The notes under the pieces: generated by a model | What the model saw: the letters and a program-made list of their open reading frames with translations, nothing else | Databases searched by the model: none | Told to the model about the DNA's origin: nothing | Translations under genes and position numbers: made by a program | In this document: positions 39,943-49,922 of the stretch, piece by piece | How positions within the stretch are numbered: the first letter of the stretch is position 1 | Layout: each line of letters opens with the position of its first letter | Origin: Bacteroidota bacterium | GTDB taxonomy: Bacteria; Bacteroidota; Bacteroidia; Bacteroidales; Paludibacteraceae | DNA: 64,000 nucleotides | Direction of reading: 5' to 3' | Assembly (NCBI GenBank): GCA_017860345.1 | Contig: JAFNAV010000005.1 | Coordinates: 1 to 64,000 of the forward strand

Positions 39943-41574
39943 ATGGCCAAAGAATTTAAGTATCAGGATCCTTTCCCCTTAGGAAAAGACAAAACCGAAT
40001 ACTACCTGCTCACCAAAGAGCATGTGTCGGTATCCACATTTGAAGGACAGGAAATCCTTAAAGTAGAACCCGAAGGTTTGACCAAATTAGCACGCACAGC
40101 TATGCGCGATTGTGCTTTTCTGCTTCGCCCCGAACACCAGAAACAGGTAGCTGCCATACTTGCCGACCCGCAAGCCAGCGACAACGACAAATATGTGGCT
40201 GTAACCATGCTGCGCAATGCCGAAATATCGGCCAAGGGAGTTCTTCCTTTCTGTCAGGACACCGGAACAGCTACCGTTTACGCCAAAAAAGGCAACAATG
40301 TGTGGACCAACGGAACTGACGAAGAAGCTTTGTCGAAAGGTATTTACGAAACTTATACCGAAGAGAATCTGCGCTACTCACAAAATGCTGCGCTCAATAT
40401 GTACGACGAAGTAAATACAGGCACAAACCTCCCGGCTCAAATTGACCTGGTAGCAAGCCACGGAAACGAATATAAGTTTCTGTTTATTGCCAAAGGTGGT
40501 GGTTCGGCCAACAAATCGTATCTTTTTCAGGAAACCAAAGCGTTGTTGAACCCGGTATCGTTGGAAAAATTCCTTACCGAAAAAATGAGAACGCTTGGTA
40601 CCGCTGCTTGTCCGCCTTACCACATTGCGTTTGTGATAGGTGGCACATCGGCCGATGCCTGCATGAAAACCGTAAAACTGGCATCGACCAAATACTACGA
40701 TGAACTCCCTACCGAAGGGAATGAACTGGGACAGGCTTTCCGCGATGTGGAAATGGAAAAGAAAGTTCTTAAAGCCGCACAGGAATCGGGCATAGGTGCT
40801 CAATTTGGTGGCAAATATTTTGCTCACGATATTCGCATCGTACGCCTATCGCGCCACGGGGCATCCTGCTTTGTAGGCATGGCCGTTTCGTGCTCGGCCG
40901 ACCGCAACATCAAGGCAAAAATCAACAAGGACGGCTTGTGGGTTGAAAAACTCGAAGACAATCCCGGACAGTACATCCCCGAGGAATACCGCAATGCAGG
41001 CGAAGGAAATGCCGTAAAAATAGACCTGAATAAGCCGATGAAGGAAATTCTGGCTACCCTATCTCAGTATCCGGTTTCCACGCGTTTGTCGCTGAGCGGA
41101 ACTATTGTTGTAGGGCGCGATATTGCTCATGCCAAGTTGAAAGAATTGCTTGATGCCGGCAAACCACTACCGCAATATGTAAAAGATCATCCTATTTATT
41201 ATGCCGGTCCAGCCAAAACACCTAAAGGAATGGCTTCGGGTTCTTTCGGCCCTACTACTGCCGGACGCATGGACTCGTATGTTGACTTATTCCAGCAAAA
41301 TGGCGGCAGTATGATTATGATTGCCAAAGGAAACCGCACCCAGCAGGTAACTGATGCTTGTCAGAAATACGGCGGCTTCTACCTTGGCTCTATAGGCGGC
41401 CCGGCAGCTATTCTGGCTCAGGACAGCATTAAGAAAGTAGAATGTCTGGAATATCCCGAACTGGGTATGGAAGCCATCTGGAAAATAGAAGTGGTTGATT
41501 TCCCTGCATTTATCTTAGTAGATGACAAGGGTAACGATTTCTTTAAGCTGATTAAGCCAACTCTGGTTTGCTGA
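39943..41574 (+). CDS. Class I fumarate hydratase (4Fe-4S)
   Basis: Oxygen-sensitive fumarase that hydrates fumarate to malate. It has 543 residues in the single-chain class I layout: an N-terminal alpha domain with [17 protein letters not shown] (an iron-sulfur Cys in CQDTG), AAKGGGS-like [31 protein letters not shown] with the next Cys, and a C-terminal swivelling domain ([17 protein letters not shown], then [16 protein letters not shown]). Expected in the reductive or oxidative branch of the TCA cycle of an anaerobe. A bidirectional terminator follows. Confidence 0.95.
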   Translation: MAKEFKYQDPFPLGKDKTEYYLLTKEHVSVSTFEGQEILKVEPEGLTKLARTAMRDCAFLLRPEHQKQVAAILADPQASDNDKYVAVTMLRNAEISAKGVLPFCQDTGTATVYAKKGNNVWTNGTDEEALSKGIYETYTEENLRYSQNAALNMYDEVNTGTNLPAQIDLVASHGNEYKFLFIAKGGGSANKSYLFQETKALLNPVSLEKFLTEKMRTLGTAACPPYHIAFVIGGTSADACMKTVKLASTKYYDELPTEGNELGQAFRDVEMEKKVLKAAQESGIGAQFGGKYFAHDIRIVRLSRHGASCFVGMAVSCSADRNIKAKINKDGLWVEKLEDNPGQYIPEEYRNAGEGNAVKIDLNKPMKEILATLSQYPVSTRLSLSGTIVVGRDIAHAKLKELLDAGKPLPQYVKDHPIYYAGPAKTPKGMASGSFGPTTAGRMDSYVDLFQQNGGSMIMIAKGNRTQQVTDACQKYGGFYLGSIGGPAAILAQDSIKKVECLEYPELGMEAIWKIEVVDFPAFILVDDKGNDFFKLIKPTLVC

Positions 41575-41597
41575 TGTAAAACATTCTGATAAAAAAT

Positions 41598-41635
41598 AAA
41601 AGCCTCATCCCGAACAAAAATGGGATGAGGCTTTT
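41598..41635. terminator. Bidirectional terminator between fumarase and ychF
   Basis: AAAAGCCTCATCCC (41598-41611) is the exact complement of GGGATGAGGCTTTT (41622-41635), with A- and T-runs at the ends. It serves both convergent genes. Confidence 0.92.
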
Positions 41636-41699
41636 GAATTTATGTTCTACCTGCGGGAGTTTAAAAAAACGTTAGCAATTAGTGATGTTAGGTTAGCGC

Positions 41700-42800
41700 C
41701 TATACATTAAAACGGAAATGCATAATATCACCATCCTGCACCACATATTCCTTACCTTCCACATTCATTTTGCCGGCTTCTTTACAGGCAGCTTCCGAAC
41801 CAAGTGTTGTAAAGTCATCATATTTAATTACTTCGGCACGGATAAATCCTTTTTCAAAATCGGTATGAATCACGCCGGCACACTGCGGCGCTTTCCAGCC
41901 TTTTTCAAATGTCCAGGCACGCACTTCCTGCACACCGGCAGTGAAGTAAGTTTGCAGATTGAGCAGGTGGTAAGCAGCACGGATAAGGCGCGATACGCCC
42001 GATTCGCTTAATCCGGCCTCCTCCAGAAACATCTGACGCTCTTCGTAAGTTTCCAGTTCGGCAATATCGGCCTCGGTAGCCGCAGCCACCACCAGTATTT
42101 CAGCGTCTTCGTCTTTCACCGCTTCACGTACAGCATCTACATAAGCATTGCCACTTACCGCCGATTTTTCGTCGACATTGCACACATACATCACCGGTTT
42201 GCTGGTAAGCAGATACAAATCTTTTACAAGTTTCTTATCCAGTTCGTCTAATTTTACCGTACGGGCCGATTTTCCCTGAAGCAGCGCCTCGCGATACTGC
42301 ACATAAATATCGTACTGAGCTTTGGCCATTTTATCGCCACCCGTTTGTGCCTGTTTTTGCACTTTGCTGATGCGGCTCTCGATGGTTTCGAGATCCTTCA
42401 ACTGTAGTTCAATATCAATAATTTCCTTATCTCTCACAGGATTCACACTACCATCAACGTGAGTGATATTCTCATCGTCGAAGCAGCGAAGCACATGCAG
42501 AATTGCATCAGTTTCGCGAATATTAGCCAGAAACTTATTGCCCAGCCCTTCGCCTTTGCTGGCACCTTTTACCAATCCGGCAATATCCACAATCTCTACG
42601 GTAGTAGGTACTATCCGTTGCGGATGAACCAACTCCGAAAGCTTGTTAAGCCGTTCGTCGGGAACGGTTATAACGCCCACATTCGGTTCGATGGTACAGA
42701 ATGGGAAATTAGCCGACTGCGCTTTCGCATTCGACAAACAGTTGAAAAGAGTAGATTTTCCTACATTAGGCAAACCTACGATTCCACATTGAAGAGCCAT
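41700..42800 (-). CDS. ychF: Obg-like ATPase YchF
   Basis: Redox-regulated P-loop ATPase of the Obg group that binds ribosomes. It has 366 residues. G1 motif GLPNVGKST at 8-16, [20 protein letters not shown] (G3), a helical coiled-coil insert, then a C-terminal TGS domain ([13 protein letters not shown], ending [11 protein letters not shown]). Adenine specificity of the family follows from the non-canonical G4. A -7 element (TATCTTTG on the minus strand, 42846-42853) lies upstream. Confidence 0.97.
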   Translation of the reverse strand: MALQCGIVGLPNVGKSTLFNCLSNAKAQSANFPFCTIEPNVGVITVPDERLNKLSELVHPQRIVPTTVEIVDIAGLVKGASKGEGLGNKFLANIRETDAILHVLRCFDDENITHVDGSVNPVRDKEIIDIELQLKDLETIESRISKVQKQAQTGGDKMAKAQYDIYVQYREALLQGKSARTVKLDELDKKLVKDLYLLTSKPVMYVCNVDEKSAVSGNAYVDAVREAVKDEDAEILVVAAATEADIAELETYEERQMFLEEAGLSESGVSRLIRAAYHLLNLQTYFTAGVQEVRAWTFEKGWKAPQCAGVIHTDFEKGFIRAEVIKYDDFTTLGSEAACKEAGKMNVEGKEYVVQDGDIMHFRFNV

Positions 42801-42901
42801 TGTATATTAATTAGATGTTTACTGAAAATTTATTTTTTCGGACTGCAAAGATAGTCAAAAATGCCGAAACAGCCATTAGTTACAGCAGCCGCTGGTTCAG
42901 C

Positions 42902-44080
42902 TTATTTCCCAAAATCTTTCCAGGGTAGCACCTCTGCCACCGAACGCTGCTGCAATTCGTTGCCTGCATATACCAGCATTTTCTTCAGATTTATTTTTTT
43001 TGATATCGTTTCAAAGTACGTTAATCCTTTAAACAAATCCGGCATAATAGTTTCTGTAGCTTTAAATTCCACGATTTCGAGCACATCTCCATGCTGAACT
43101 ATCAAATCCACCTCGTGACCACCCGAATCGCGCCAATACCAGACATCTTCCACCTGATCGGTATGATACATGCGTTTTACATATTCGGCCACCATCATAT
43201 TTTCGAAAAGGCTACCCTTAAACGGATGCAACAGCAGTTGGTCAGGGTTGTTTAGCTTTAATAAATAACAAAGCAGGCCGGTATCGTAGAAATACAGTTT
43301 CGGACTCTTAATCACCCGCTTACTGAAATTTTCGTAATAGGGCTGTAGCTGAAAAGTGATGTAACTGTTTTCTAATGCCGAAAGCCATGACTTGGCTGTT
43401 GGTTGCGACACACCACACTCGCCAGCTAAAGCATTGATATTCAATATTTGTCCGGCTCGTGTAGCACAAAGCGCCAGAAAGTTCTGAAACAAGCGCAAAT
43501 CTTTTATCGCTATCAGCTCGGTAACATCACGCTGTATATAATTTTGTATATAGTTGGAGTAGAACGTGCGCGATGCAATATCCCTATCGTAAATAGCAGG
43601 ATAAAAACCTTTGACCATACAATGTACATAGCTATCGTTCAATAAACTGTTTCTACTCAACTCCTGATTATCAAACGGGAATAGCCTGAATATCGCCACT
43701 CTGCCCGCGAGACTCTGGGTGATGTTTTGCATCAGATGAAAATTTTGCGAGCCCGAAAGAATATACTGCCCCATGGCTCTGCCTTCGTCAACATGAGTTT
43801 GTATATACGAAAAAAGAGAAGGCACACGCTGTATTTCATCGAGAATTACTTTCGACGAATATCTTTTCAAAAAATTATTGGGATCCTCTGCTGCAAAAAT
43901 GCGACTGTCCGGGTTTTCAAGATTGACATACTCAAACTCCGGAAATGAGTGTCTGAGCAATGTAGTTTTTCCCGATTGCCGTGGCCCTGTTACTGCAACA
44001 ATAGGATATTTTCCAAGAATCTGCTTCAGTGGTTTTACTATGTCTCTTTGTATATCCATATCTTTTTGTTTTTCAGCCAC
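42902..44080 (-). CDS. AAA ATPase with DUF4143 C-terminal domain
   Basis: A 392-residue protein with Walker A GPRQSGKTT (32-40), Walker B KVILDEIQRVP, a sensor-like YILSGSQNF, and the C-terminal DUF4143 nuclease-like domain (FENMMVAEYVKR, then DSGGHEVDLIVQHGDVLEIVEFKAT, a PD-(D/E)xK-type pattern D...ExK). Members are common, often multicopy, in Bacteroidetes; their function is not settled. MDIQRDIVK (ATG at 44059) is an alternative start. Immediately upstream is an array of four repeats with a 22-bp period, probably in its promoter or leader. Confidence 0.85.
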   Translation of the reverse strand: MAEKQKDMDIQRDIVKPLKQILGKYPIVAVTGPRQSGKTTLLRHSFPEFEYVNLENPDSRIFAAEDPNNFLKRYSSKVILDEIQRVPSLFSYIQTHVDEGRAMGQYILSGSQNFHLMQNITQSLAGRVAIFRLFPFDNQELSRNSLLNDSYVHCMVKGFYPAIYDRDIASRTFYSNYIQNYIQRDVTELIAIKDLRLFQNFLALCATRAGQILNINALAGECGVSQPTAKSWLSALENSYITFQLQPYYENFSKRVIKSPKLYFYDTGLLCYLLKLNNPDQLLLHPFKGSLFENMMVAEYVKRMYHTDQVEDVWYWRDSGGHEVDLIVQHGDVLEIVEFKATETIMPDLFKGLTYFETISKKINLKKMLVYAGNELQQRSVAEVLPWKDFGK

Positions 44081-44114
44081 AAATATATAATGTTTTTTTT
44101 GATTTTACAACCTC

Positions 44115-44196
44115 AACTTTGAAATTACACGGCTTCAACTTTGAAATTACACGATACTAACTTTGAAATTACACGACTTCAACTTTGAAATTACAC
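44115..44196. repeat. Four-copy 22-bp-period repeat array
   Basis: AACTTTGAAATTACAC occurs at 44115, 44137, 44159 and 44181, each copy identical over 16 bases, with 6-base variable linkers, so the period is exactly 22 bp (about two helical turns). It lies 35 bp upstream of the DUF4143 ATPase start and between it and htpG. The constant spacing suits cooperative protein binding on one DNA face. Confidence 0.9.
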
Positions 44197-44352
44197 AGAA
44201 TAAGTTTACCACCGGGGGTTTCCATTCTGTCATTCTGTCACACTAAAGCAGGTTGGCATTTTTTTTGAAAACAAAGCACACTGGAAAATTACGGGCATAC
44301 CACAGCCCTTATTCAATATTTTAAATCATTAATAAAAAAAACATATTGCAAA

Positions 44353-46407
44353 ATGAGTAAAGGAAACATCGGGGTAACAAGCGACAACATATTCCCCGTT
44401 ATCAAGAAATTTTTGTACAGCGATCATGAAATTTTTCTGCGCGAGTTAGTGTCAAATGCCGTAGATGCTACCCAAAAACTTAAAACTCTGGCATCGGTAG
44501 GCGAGTTTAAAGGTGAACTTGGCGACCTGAAGGTACGCGTTTCGGTTGATAAAAGTAAAGGTACGCTCACTATTTCGGACCGCGGGATAGGGATGACTGC
44601 CGACGAAATCGACAAATACATCAACCAGATAGCTTTTTCAGGTGCCGAAGAATTTCTCGAAAAATACAAAAACGATGCTCAGGCCATCATTGGTCATTTC
44701 GGACTCGGATTTTATTCCTCGTTCATGGTATCGAAAAAAGTGGAAATTTTTACTCAATCTTTCAAAGAAGGCACTACAGCCCAGCACTGGTCGTGCAAAG
44801 GCGACCCTGAGTATACGCTCGAAGACACCATCAAGTCCGACCGTGGTACCGACATTGTGCTACACATCGACGACGAAAATATCGACTTCCTCGAAGAATC
44901 AAAAATTCAGGAACTACTCACCAAATACTGCAAATTCCTGCCGGTAGAAATTGCCTTTGGAAAGAAAAAAGACTGGAAAGACGGCAAGCAGGTAGAAACC
45001 GAAGACGACAACATCATCAACAATCCCAACCCGGCATGGACACGCAAACCGGCCGACCTCAAGGAGGAAGATTACGATGCCTTTTACAAAGAACTGTATC
45101 CCTTTGGCGAAGATCCGCTTTTCCATATTCACCTCAATGTGGATTACCCGTTCAACCTGACCGGAATTCTGTATTTCCCCAAAATTAAGAACAACATCGA
45201 CATGCAGCGCAACAAAATACAGCTGTACTGCAATCAGGTTTTTGTAACCGATCACGTCGAAAACATCGTACCCGAGTACCTGACATTATTACATGGCGTA
45301 ATCGACTCGCCCGACATTCCGCTCAATGTATCGCGCAGCTACCTGCAAAGCGATGCCAATGTAAAAAAGATTTCAGGACACATCACCAAAAAAGTGGCCG
45401 ACCGACTGGCAGATATTTTCAAGAACGAACGCCCCGACTTTGAATCGAAATGGGATAATCTGAAGGTTTTCATTCAGTACGGTATGCTTAGCGACGAAAA
45501 ATTCTACGAGCGTGCCGAAAAATTTGCCCTGCTGAAAAACGTCGACGGAAAATATTTCACTTTCGACGAATACAAGGAGCTTGTAAAAGCTAATCAGGAA
45601 GACAAAAACGGCGACCTCATTTACCTCTACGCCAACAATGCCGACGAGCAATACAGCTACATACAGCACGCCAAAGACAAAGGCTACGATGTGCTGCTGA
45701 TGGACGGACAATTAGACGTACATGTGGTAAGCCAGCTCGAACAGAAATTTGAGAAAACACGCTTTGTACGTGTCGACAGCGATGTAATTGATAAAATCAT
45801 CCAAAAAGACGATACCGCCAAAGTAGAACTTACCAATGAGCAACGCGACGCACTCGTAACCGTATTCGATTCGCAGATTCCGGCCATCGACAAAACCAAC
45901 TTTATTGTTAGTTTCGAACAACTATCGCCTACTGCCAACCCCGTATTTATTACCCAAAACGAGTTTATGCGCCGCATGAAAGAAATGTCGGCACTCCAGG
46001 GTGGCATGATGAGTTTTTACGGCGAAATGCCCGACAGCTACAATCTGGTAGTCAACACGGCTCACCCCGTTATCGACCGCCTGCTCAAGGACGAGGAAGC
46101 TGCCTGCAACGCAGAAGTAGCCCCCGTAGTATCGGAACTTACCGAGGCCGAAAGCAAAAAAACAAAGATAAAAGACAGCCACAAAGATAAAAAAGACGAG
46201 GAAATACCCGCAGCCGAAAAAGCTGAAATAGAAGAACTCGAAAAACAAATAGCCGAACTTACAGCCCGCAAAAAAGCAGTGTACTCAACCTTTGCTGCCG
46301 GCAACAAGCAAGTTCGTCAGCTCATTGACCTCGCTCTGCTGGCCAACAACATGCTCAAGGGCGAAGCCCTGGCCAACTTTGTAAAACGCAGCGTAGAACT
46401 GATGTAA
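44353..46407 (+). CDS. htpG: Chaperone HtpG (Hsp90)
   Basis: ATP-dependent dimeric chaperone. It has 684 residues, slightly longer than E. coli HtpG because of a charged insert (SKKTKIKDSHKDKKDEEIPAAEK split here, about residues 600-622). The N-terminal GHKL ATPase domain shows LRELVSNAVDAT, ISDRGIGMT and IGHFGLGFYSSFMVS. The middle domain has IPLNVSRSYLQSD. The Lys/Glu-rich insert near the C-terminus recurs in Bacteroidetes HtpG as I recall. It is followed by a terminator and then the accessory island. Confidence 0.96.
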   Translation: MSKGNIGVTSDNIFPVIKKFLYSDHEIFLRELVSNAVDATQKLKTLASVGEFKGELGDLKVRVSVDKSKGTLTISDRGIGMTADEIDKYINQIAFSGAEEFLEKYKNDAQAIIGHFGLGFYSSFMVSKKVEIFTQSFKEGTTAQHWSCKGDPEYTLEDTIKSDRGTDIVLHIDDENIDFLEESKIQELLTKYCKFLPVEIAFGKKKDWKDGKQVETEDDNIINNPNPAWTRKPADLKEEDYDAFYKELYPFGEDPLFHIHLNVDYPFNLTGILYFPKIKNNIDMQRNKIQLYCNQVFVTDHVENIVPEYLTLLHGVIDSPDIPLNVSRSYLQSDANVKKISGHITKKVADRLADIFKNERPDFESKWDNLKVFIQYGMLSDEKFYERAEKFALLKNVDGKYFTFDEYKELVKANQEDKNGDLIYLYANNADEQYSYIQHAKDKGYDVLLMDGQLDVHVVSQLEQKFEKTRFVRVDSDVIDKIIQKDDTAKVELTNEQRDALVTVFDSQIPAIDKTNFIVSFEQLSPTANPVFITQNEFMRRMKEMSALQGGMMSFYGEMPDSYNLVVNTAHPVIDRLLKDEEAACNAEVAPVVSELTEAESKKTKIKDSHKDKKDEEIPAAEKAEIEELEKQIAELTARKKAVYSTFAAGNKQVRQLIDLALLANNMLKGEALANFVKRSVELM

Positions 46408-46433
46408 TCATTTCCCCGCCAACAACTCAATAC

Positions 46434-46471
46434 AAAACAGGGATGTACCACACCAGGCACATCCCTGTTTT
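46434..46471 (+). terminator. Terminator of htpG
   Basis: AAAACAGGGATGT (46434-46446) is exactly complementary to ACATCCCTGTTTT (46459-46471). Confidence 0.9.
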
Positions 46472-47087
46472 CATTTACAGCCACCCCCAATCCCTCAATA
46501 ACCAAATAACTTAACAACCTAATAACTGAATAACTCAATAACCAAATAACTCAATAACTTAACAACCTAATAACTTAATAACCCAATAACCGAATAACTC
46601 AATCCCCCAATCCTTCAATACAAGTCCACCCTACCTACAACGCACCACCGCCCCACGCCACCATCTCCATCACCCTGACAACAAACCACATACACTTCAC
46701 ACAAAAATTTACAATCCAAACAAAAAACCACCCACACACCTTGTTTAGTAAAAAAACTTTATTAACTTTACAGCCATAATTTAAGAACTTTAAACCCAAA
46801 GAACAAAAGAAGCCGGAAACAGAAGACTAAACCAGCGGAAAAGATGGAAAAATAATCAAATTATAAAGATGAATTTTTGAATTAACCGATTGGATATATG
46901 ACCTTGTTTATTGCGCCTAAACAAATAATGGACTTACAGTAAATTAAATAATTAAGACAAATAACTATAGTCGGTATAGGTGGATATATACAGATGTTAT
47001 GCCCCATTCTAAAAAAGGATAAAGCGACTTATTTGGGTTTATTTAATTTTTGAACAAAATATTCGCCAATCTGAAAACTGAAACAAA
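46472..47087. other. Gene-free left border of the cassette island
   Basis: More than 600 bases with no gene. It holds the AATAAC repeat, then a C-rich, G-poor tract to about 46740 (about five G in 46621-46740), then TTG (46741) with 19 bases to TAACTTTA (46763-46770), a plausible Bacteroidetes promoter facing the island. At 46996-47004 lies GTTATGCCC, the exact reverse complement of the core that ends the first cassette at 47896-47904. The 46961-47005 segment (ATAAC...GTTAT) may be a worn recombination site. Confidence 0.6.
46486..46610. repeat. Degenerate AATAAC tandem repeat
   Basis: About fourteen tandem copies of an 8-9 base unit of the form AATAACYN, with drift (AACAACCT, AATAACTG, AATAACCC). 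Noncoding and almost G-free on the plus strand. Confidence 0.85.
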
Positions 47088-47822
47088 ATGAACGCATATT
47101 TAGATAACAATATTTTCGTTTCCATTGAAGAGAGAGGACTTGATTTTAATGAAATCAAAAAGCATTTACCTGATAATGTTCAATTTGTATACAGCTATGT
47201 TCATATACAAGAGCTATTGGAATCAAAAAGTGACTTTATTAGTTTGAAAAGGAGACGAATTGACACATTGTCAAAAACGACTAATTTCAACTACGTGATT
47301 TCTAATGATGACACAATCGAAGTTATCAATATTCCACCAGACGAAGTTATAAAAATGATAAAAGAATATTCAACAATATTCAATACTACTAGATTCTATG
47401 CAAGTAATTACTCAATAGATAGAGACAAGTTTATGTTAGTATTGGGTGTCGACAAAAACAAAATAAATAATTATAGTTCGAAAGATGTAATTGACCATAT
47501 AAATTTTCTATTAAAAAAACAAGGAGAAATTCTTGATTTTAAGAATATTATTCATCTATCAGGAACCAATCTACATGAAATGATTAGCTCAATTTTTAAT
47601 TTTTTAGACATTGTAGGTTACTGGAGAGATTCACCGACAGACAAGTCTAATTTAGCTAGGATGTACGATGCAGGTCATACTTTTTTTGCTTCGGGTTGTG
47701 AATATTTTATTTCAGAGGACAAAAGAGCTCGTAATAAAGCTAAAGTTGCTTATGAATTTTGTAACGTAAAAACTAAAGTTCTTTCATTAGAAGAACTATT
47801 TTCGTTACCCGTTTTAAACTGA
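47088..47822 (+). CDS. PIN-like domain protein
   Basis: A 244-residue protein. The start MNAYLDNNIF has the first PIN-type Asp (D6), followed by a Glu in QELLES, and the end ARMYDAGHTFFASGCEYFISEDKRARNK carries the later Asp pair, matching PIN-like metal-dependent ribonuclease folds. It is longer than VapC toxins, and no antitoxin gene is adjacent. It is the first gene of the repeat-bounded island and is much more AT-rich than the core genes. RNase activity is an inference. Confidence 0.65.
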   Translation: MNAYLDNNIFVSIEERGLDFNEIKKHLPDNVQFVYSYVHIQELLESKSDFISLKRRRIDTLSKTTNFNYVISNDDTIEVINIPPDEVIKMIKEYSTIFNTTRFYASNYSIDRDKFMLVLGVDKNKINNYSSKDVIDHINFLLKKQGEILDFKNIIHLSGTNLHEMISSIFNFLDIVGYWRDSPTDKSNLARMYDAGHTFFASGCEYFISEDKRARNKAKVAYEFCNVKTKVLSLEELFSLPVLN

Positions 47823-47895
47823 CTTTTGAGAAAGAAAATACAATTAACGATATAGTTTGGTAGATTAAGATTAAGCTAAAACGAAAAAAAAACGA

Positions 47896-48051
47896 GGGCA
47901 TAACACCCGCCTATATCCACAGGCTGGCTGACGTGCATTTCGGCAGTCCCGCTAGGGATTGGGAGCGCTCGCATTAGCTTTGTCGCTCAGCAACAGTGAA
48001 CGCTCCCTCCGCCAAATGGCGGACAAATGCCCATAGCCTCGGTCGTTAGTG
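47896..48051 (+). repeat. attC-like site 1 (long form)
   Basis: Begins with GGGCATAAC (47896-47904) and ends with GTTAGTG (48045-48051). Next to the cores are spacers ACCC and CTCGGTC, then GCCTAT pairing with ATAGC leaving one bulged C, then a large GC-rich hairpin region. It follows the PIN gene stop by 75 bp. Confidence 0.75.
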
Positions 48052-48055
48052 GTAA

Positions 48056-48244
48056 ATGCAAAAAAAGACAGACTTGCTGGTTGAAAAATATTTGATAAAC
48101 TCTCCACTTCTCTCGACTTTCAGACAATTCTGTAACGACAGAATTTACTCATTTTCAGAATTCTGCATAAAGGACAATTCCCCGCAGATTTTCAAAAGAA
48201 AGAATTGGACATTCTGCTTTTCAACCATGACATATAACGACTGA
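48056..48244 (+). CDS. Small ORF of doubtful coding status
   Basis: 62 codons beginning within the conserved end of site 1 (TAAATGCAAAAA). The same ATG context recurs after the site at 53911-54060, so the start may belong to the repeat. No recognised family; no hydrophobic segment. Codons look Cys- and Phe-rich. Could be a remnant. Confidence 0.25.
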   Translation: MQKKTDLLVEKYLINSPLLSTFRQFCNDRIYSFSEFCIKDNSPQIFKRKNWTFCFSTMTYND

Positions 48245-48330
48245 AATTTGTGGAATTGCAAATTGAGAACCAAGGAATGATTTACATAAATGCAAATTAA
48301 CCTGCAGAAAGAACACGAAATTGAAATAAA

Positions 48331-48741
48331 ATGAAAACACATTTTCCAAAACAAATTAATTTTAAAAGTGCCCTAATAATATTTAGCGCATTAACTATCT
48401 TCGCCTTTCTTTCTTGTGATAAAGAGGATATAGATAACAGTAACGATACTAATACAGTAGCAAATGACAATTACTATGTAAAGTATGTTATATCTTCAAT
48501 TTATCCTTACATTTTCAGTAATTGGACAGTTACTACACCAGAAGGAAACTACACAAAAAATAATTATCAAACAAGACATTGGGAACAAACATATGGTCCT
48601 GTAAAAAAAGGATTTAAGTGTGATGTTCAAGTTAAAAACGGACAACCAACTATTGAAATATATGTCTCGAAAAACCAAGAACCGTTTGCTTTAAAAACAA
48701 CTAAGGAAGGTTATTCAGCAACGTATACTATAAATTTTTAA
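48331..48741 (+). CDS. Small lipoprotein of unknown function
   Basis: 136 residues. A hydrophobic N-terminal segment (ALIIFSALTIFAFLSC) ends in a lipobox-like FLSC with Cys at about 33, followed by Asp/Asn-rich residues (KEDIDNSNDTNT), so it is probably an outer-membrane or periplasmic lipoprotein. The rest is short beta strands. No family recognised. It is the sole clear gene of its cassette. Confidence 0.6.
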   Translation: MKTHFPKQINFKSALIIFSALTIFAFLSCDKEDIDNSNDTNTVANDNYYVKYVISSIYPYIFSNWTVTTPEGNYTKNNYQTRHWEQTYGPVKKGFKCDVQVKNGQPTIEIYVSKNQEPFALKTTKEGYSATYTINF

Positions 48742-48830
48742 ATTGAAGACAGAATTTATCATATTACATTCTTTAATTCGCAACAAATTTGGGGGTTGAT
48801 TCAAAGAAATTGGTTAACAAGAGAAAGCTC

Positions 48831-48891
48831 ACTTAACGACTGAAAGAAAATCAAACTACGGCTGCTAACACAAGCCTCGGTCGTTAGGGGG
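48831..48891 (+). repeat. attC-like site 2 (short form)
   Basis: TTAACGACTGA (48833-48843) is the inverse of TCGGTCGTTAG (48880-48890 region), and a second left core, GCTGCTAAC, lies at about 48861-48869. The right end AGCCTCGGTCGTTAGGGG is identical to the other sites. The central hairpin is deleted. Confidence 0.65.
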
Positions 48892-48910
48892 CAAATAAAA
48901 AAAAACAAAG

Positions 48911-49729
48911 ATGAAAATACGAACAATACTTAGTTTTTTACAACAAATACAACGTCTAACAAAAGATGACGACTTTGTATATTTTTTCAGAGGTCATGCA
49001 GACGAAAAGAAATTTGAACTTAAACCATCTATTTACAGAGAAAAAAAGTGGATAGAATCAGAAGATGTCCTATTTAAGGAATTAGTATCTCATAATCCAG
49101 AAGAATTTCGAGAATGTAGAAGCGCCATCGAATATTTGGTGAAAATGCAGCATTATTCACTACCGACAAGACTTTTAGATCTGACCACAAATCCCCTAAT
49201 TGCTTTATATTTTACAGTTTGTGAAATAGACAGATCACATGGAGAAGTAATAGTATTTAGAATTCCAAAAAAAAGTATTAAATATTACGATAGTGATACA
49301 GTCTCTGTGTTGGCTAATATAGCAAAATGCACATCGAATTTCGAGTGTGATGACACGTTGGATAAAACAGTATTCAATAAAGAAGAACATATTGGATATT
49401 TATTGCATCAAATTGGAGATGAGAAACCACATTTTCAACGAATAATTGACCCAGAAGATTTAAATAAAGTACTTTGTGTAAAGGTAAAACAAAGTAATCC
49501 GAGAATTATAAATCAATCAGGAGCTTTTTTGCTATTCGGAATTAACAAAGAAAAAGGTAAAATGGCAGAAGTTGATAGTTCTTGGTTACCTCTTAAGTCT
49601 GACAATAAACTGCTAATATACAATAAAGAAAAAATTAAAACTGACTTGGAGTTAATGGGAATTACAGCGTCATTTGTTTATCCTGAAATGGAGAGTTTTG
49701 CTAAGAAACTTAAGGATATATATAAATAA
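48911..49729 (+). CDS. FRG-domain protein
   Basis: 272 residues. The name-giving motif is at 26-28 (YFFRGHADEKKFELKPSIYR), followed by IEYLVKMQHYSLPTRLLDLTTNPLIALYFTV, a block typical of FRG proteins. The family is common in phage-defence and mobile regions, sometimes as toxin-like proteins; the biochemical role is not established here. It has no signal peptide. It sits alone in its cassette, 20 bp after site 2. Confidence 0.85.
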   Translation: MKIRTILSFLQQIQRLTKDDDFVYFFRGHADEKKFELKPSIYREKKWIESEDVLFKELVSHNPEEFRECRSAIEYLVKMQHYSLPTRLLDLTTNPLIALYFTVCEIDRSHGEVIVFRIPKKSIKYYDSDTVSVLANIAKCTSNFECDDTLDKTVFNKEEHIGYLLHQIGDEKPHFQRIIDPEDLNKVLCVKVKQSNPRIINQSGAFLLFGINKEKGKMAEVDSSWLPLKSDNKLLIYNKEKIKTDLELMGITASFVYPEMESFAKKLKDIYK

Positions 49730-49737
49730 TTATCTAC

Positions 49738-49817
49738 CCCCAACACCCGCTCTATTATCACAAGCTGGCCTCCCGGCAAATCGGGACAAGCTGTGCTTTT
49801 AGCCCCGGTCGTTAGGT
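49738..49817 (+). repeat. attC-like site 3
   Basis: Left core CCCCAAC (49738-49744) and right core GTTAGGT (49811-49817). Central hairpin CCCGG/TCGGG with the repeated ACAAGCTG word. It starts 8 bp past the FRG stop. Confidence 0.78.
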
Positions 49818-49922
49818 GGCGGTGTAAAAAAGGCTGTTTTTGGACTGATAAACATAGAAATAAGAATATATCTAACTGTGACAAGATAAGATTAAAATAA
49901 TTTTTAAAAACCAAATAAATAT

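Noticed and set aside
44115-44196. CRISPR array
   Set aside because: The units are 16 bp with 6-bp linkers; there are no spacers of CRISPR size and no cas genes.
46486-46610. Replication origin or iteron cluster
   Set aside because: The AATAAC units are irregular in length, with no DnaA boxes and no replication gene nearby.
47088-47822. VapBC toxin-antitoxin pair
   Set aside because: The PIN-like protein is too long for VapC and there is no small antitoxin gene next to it.
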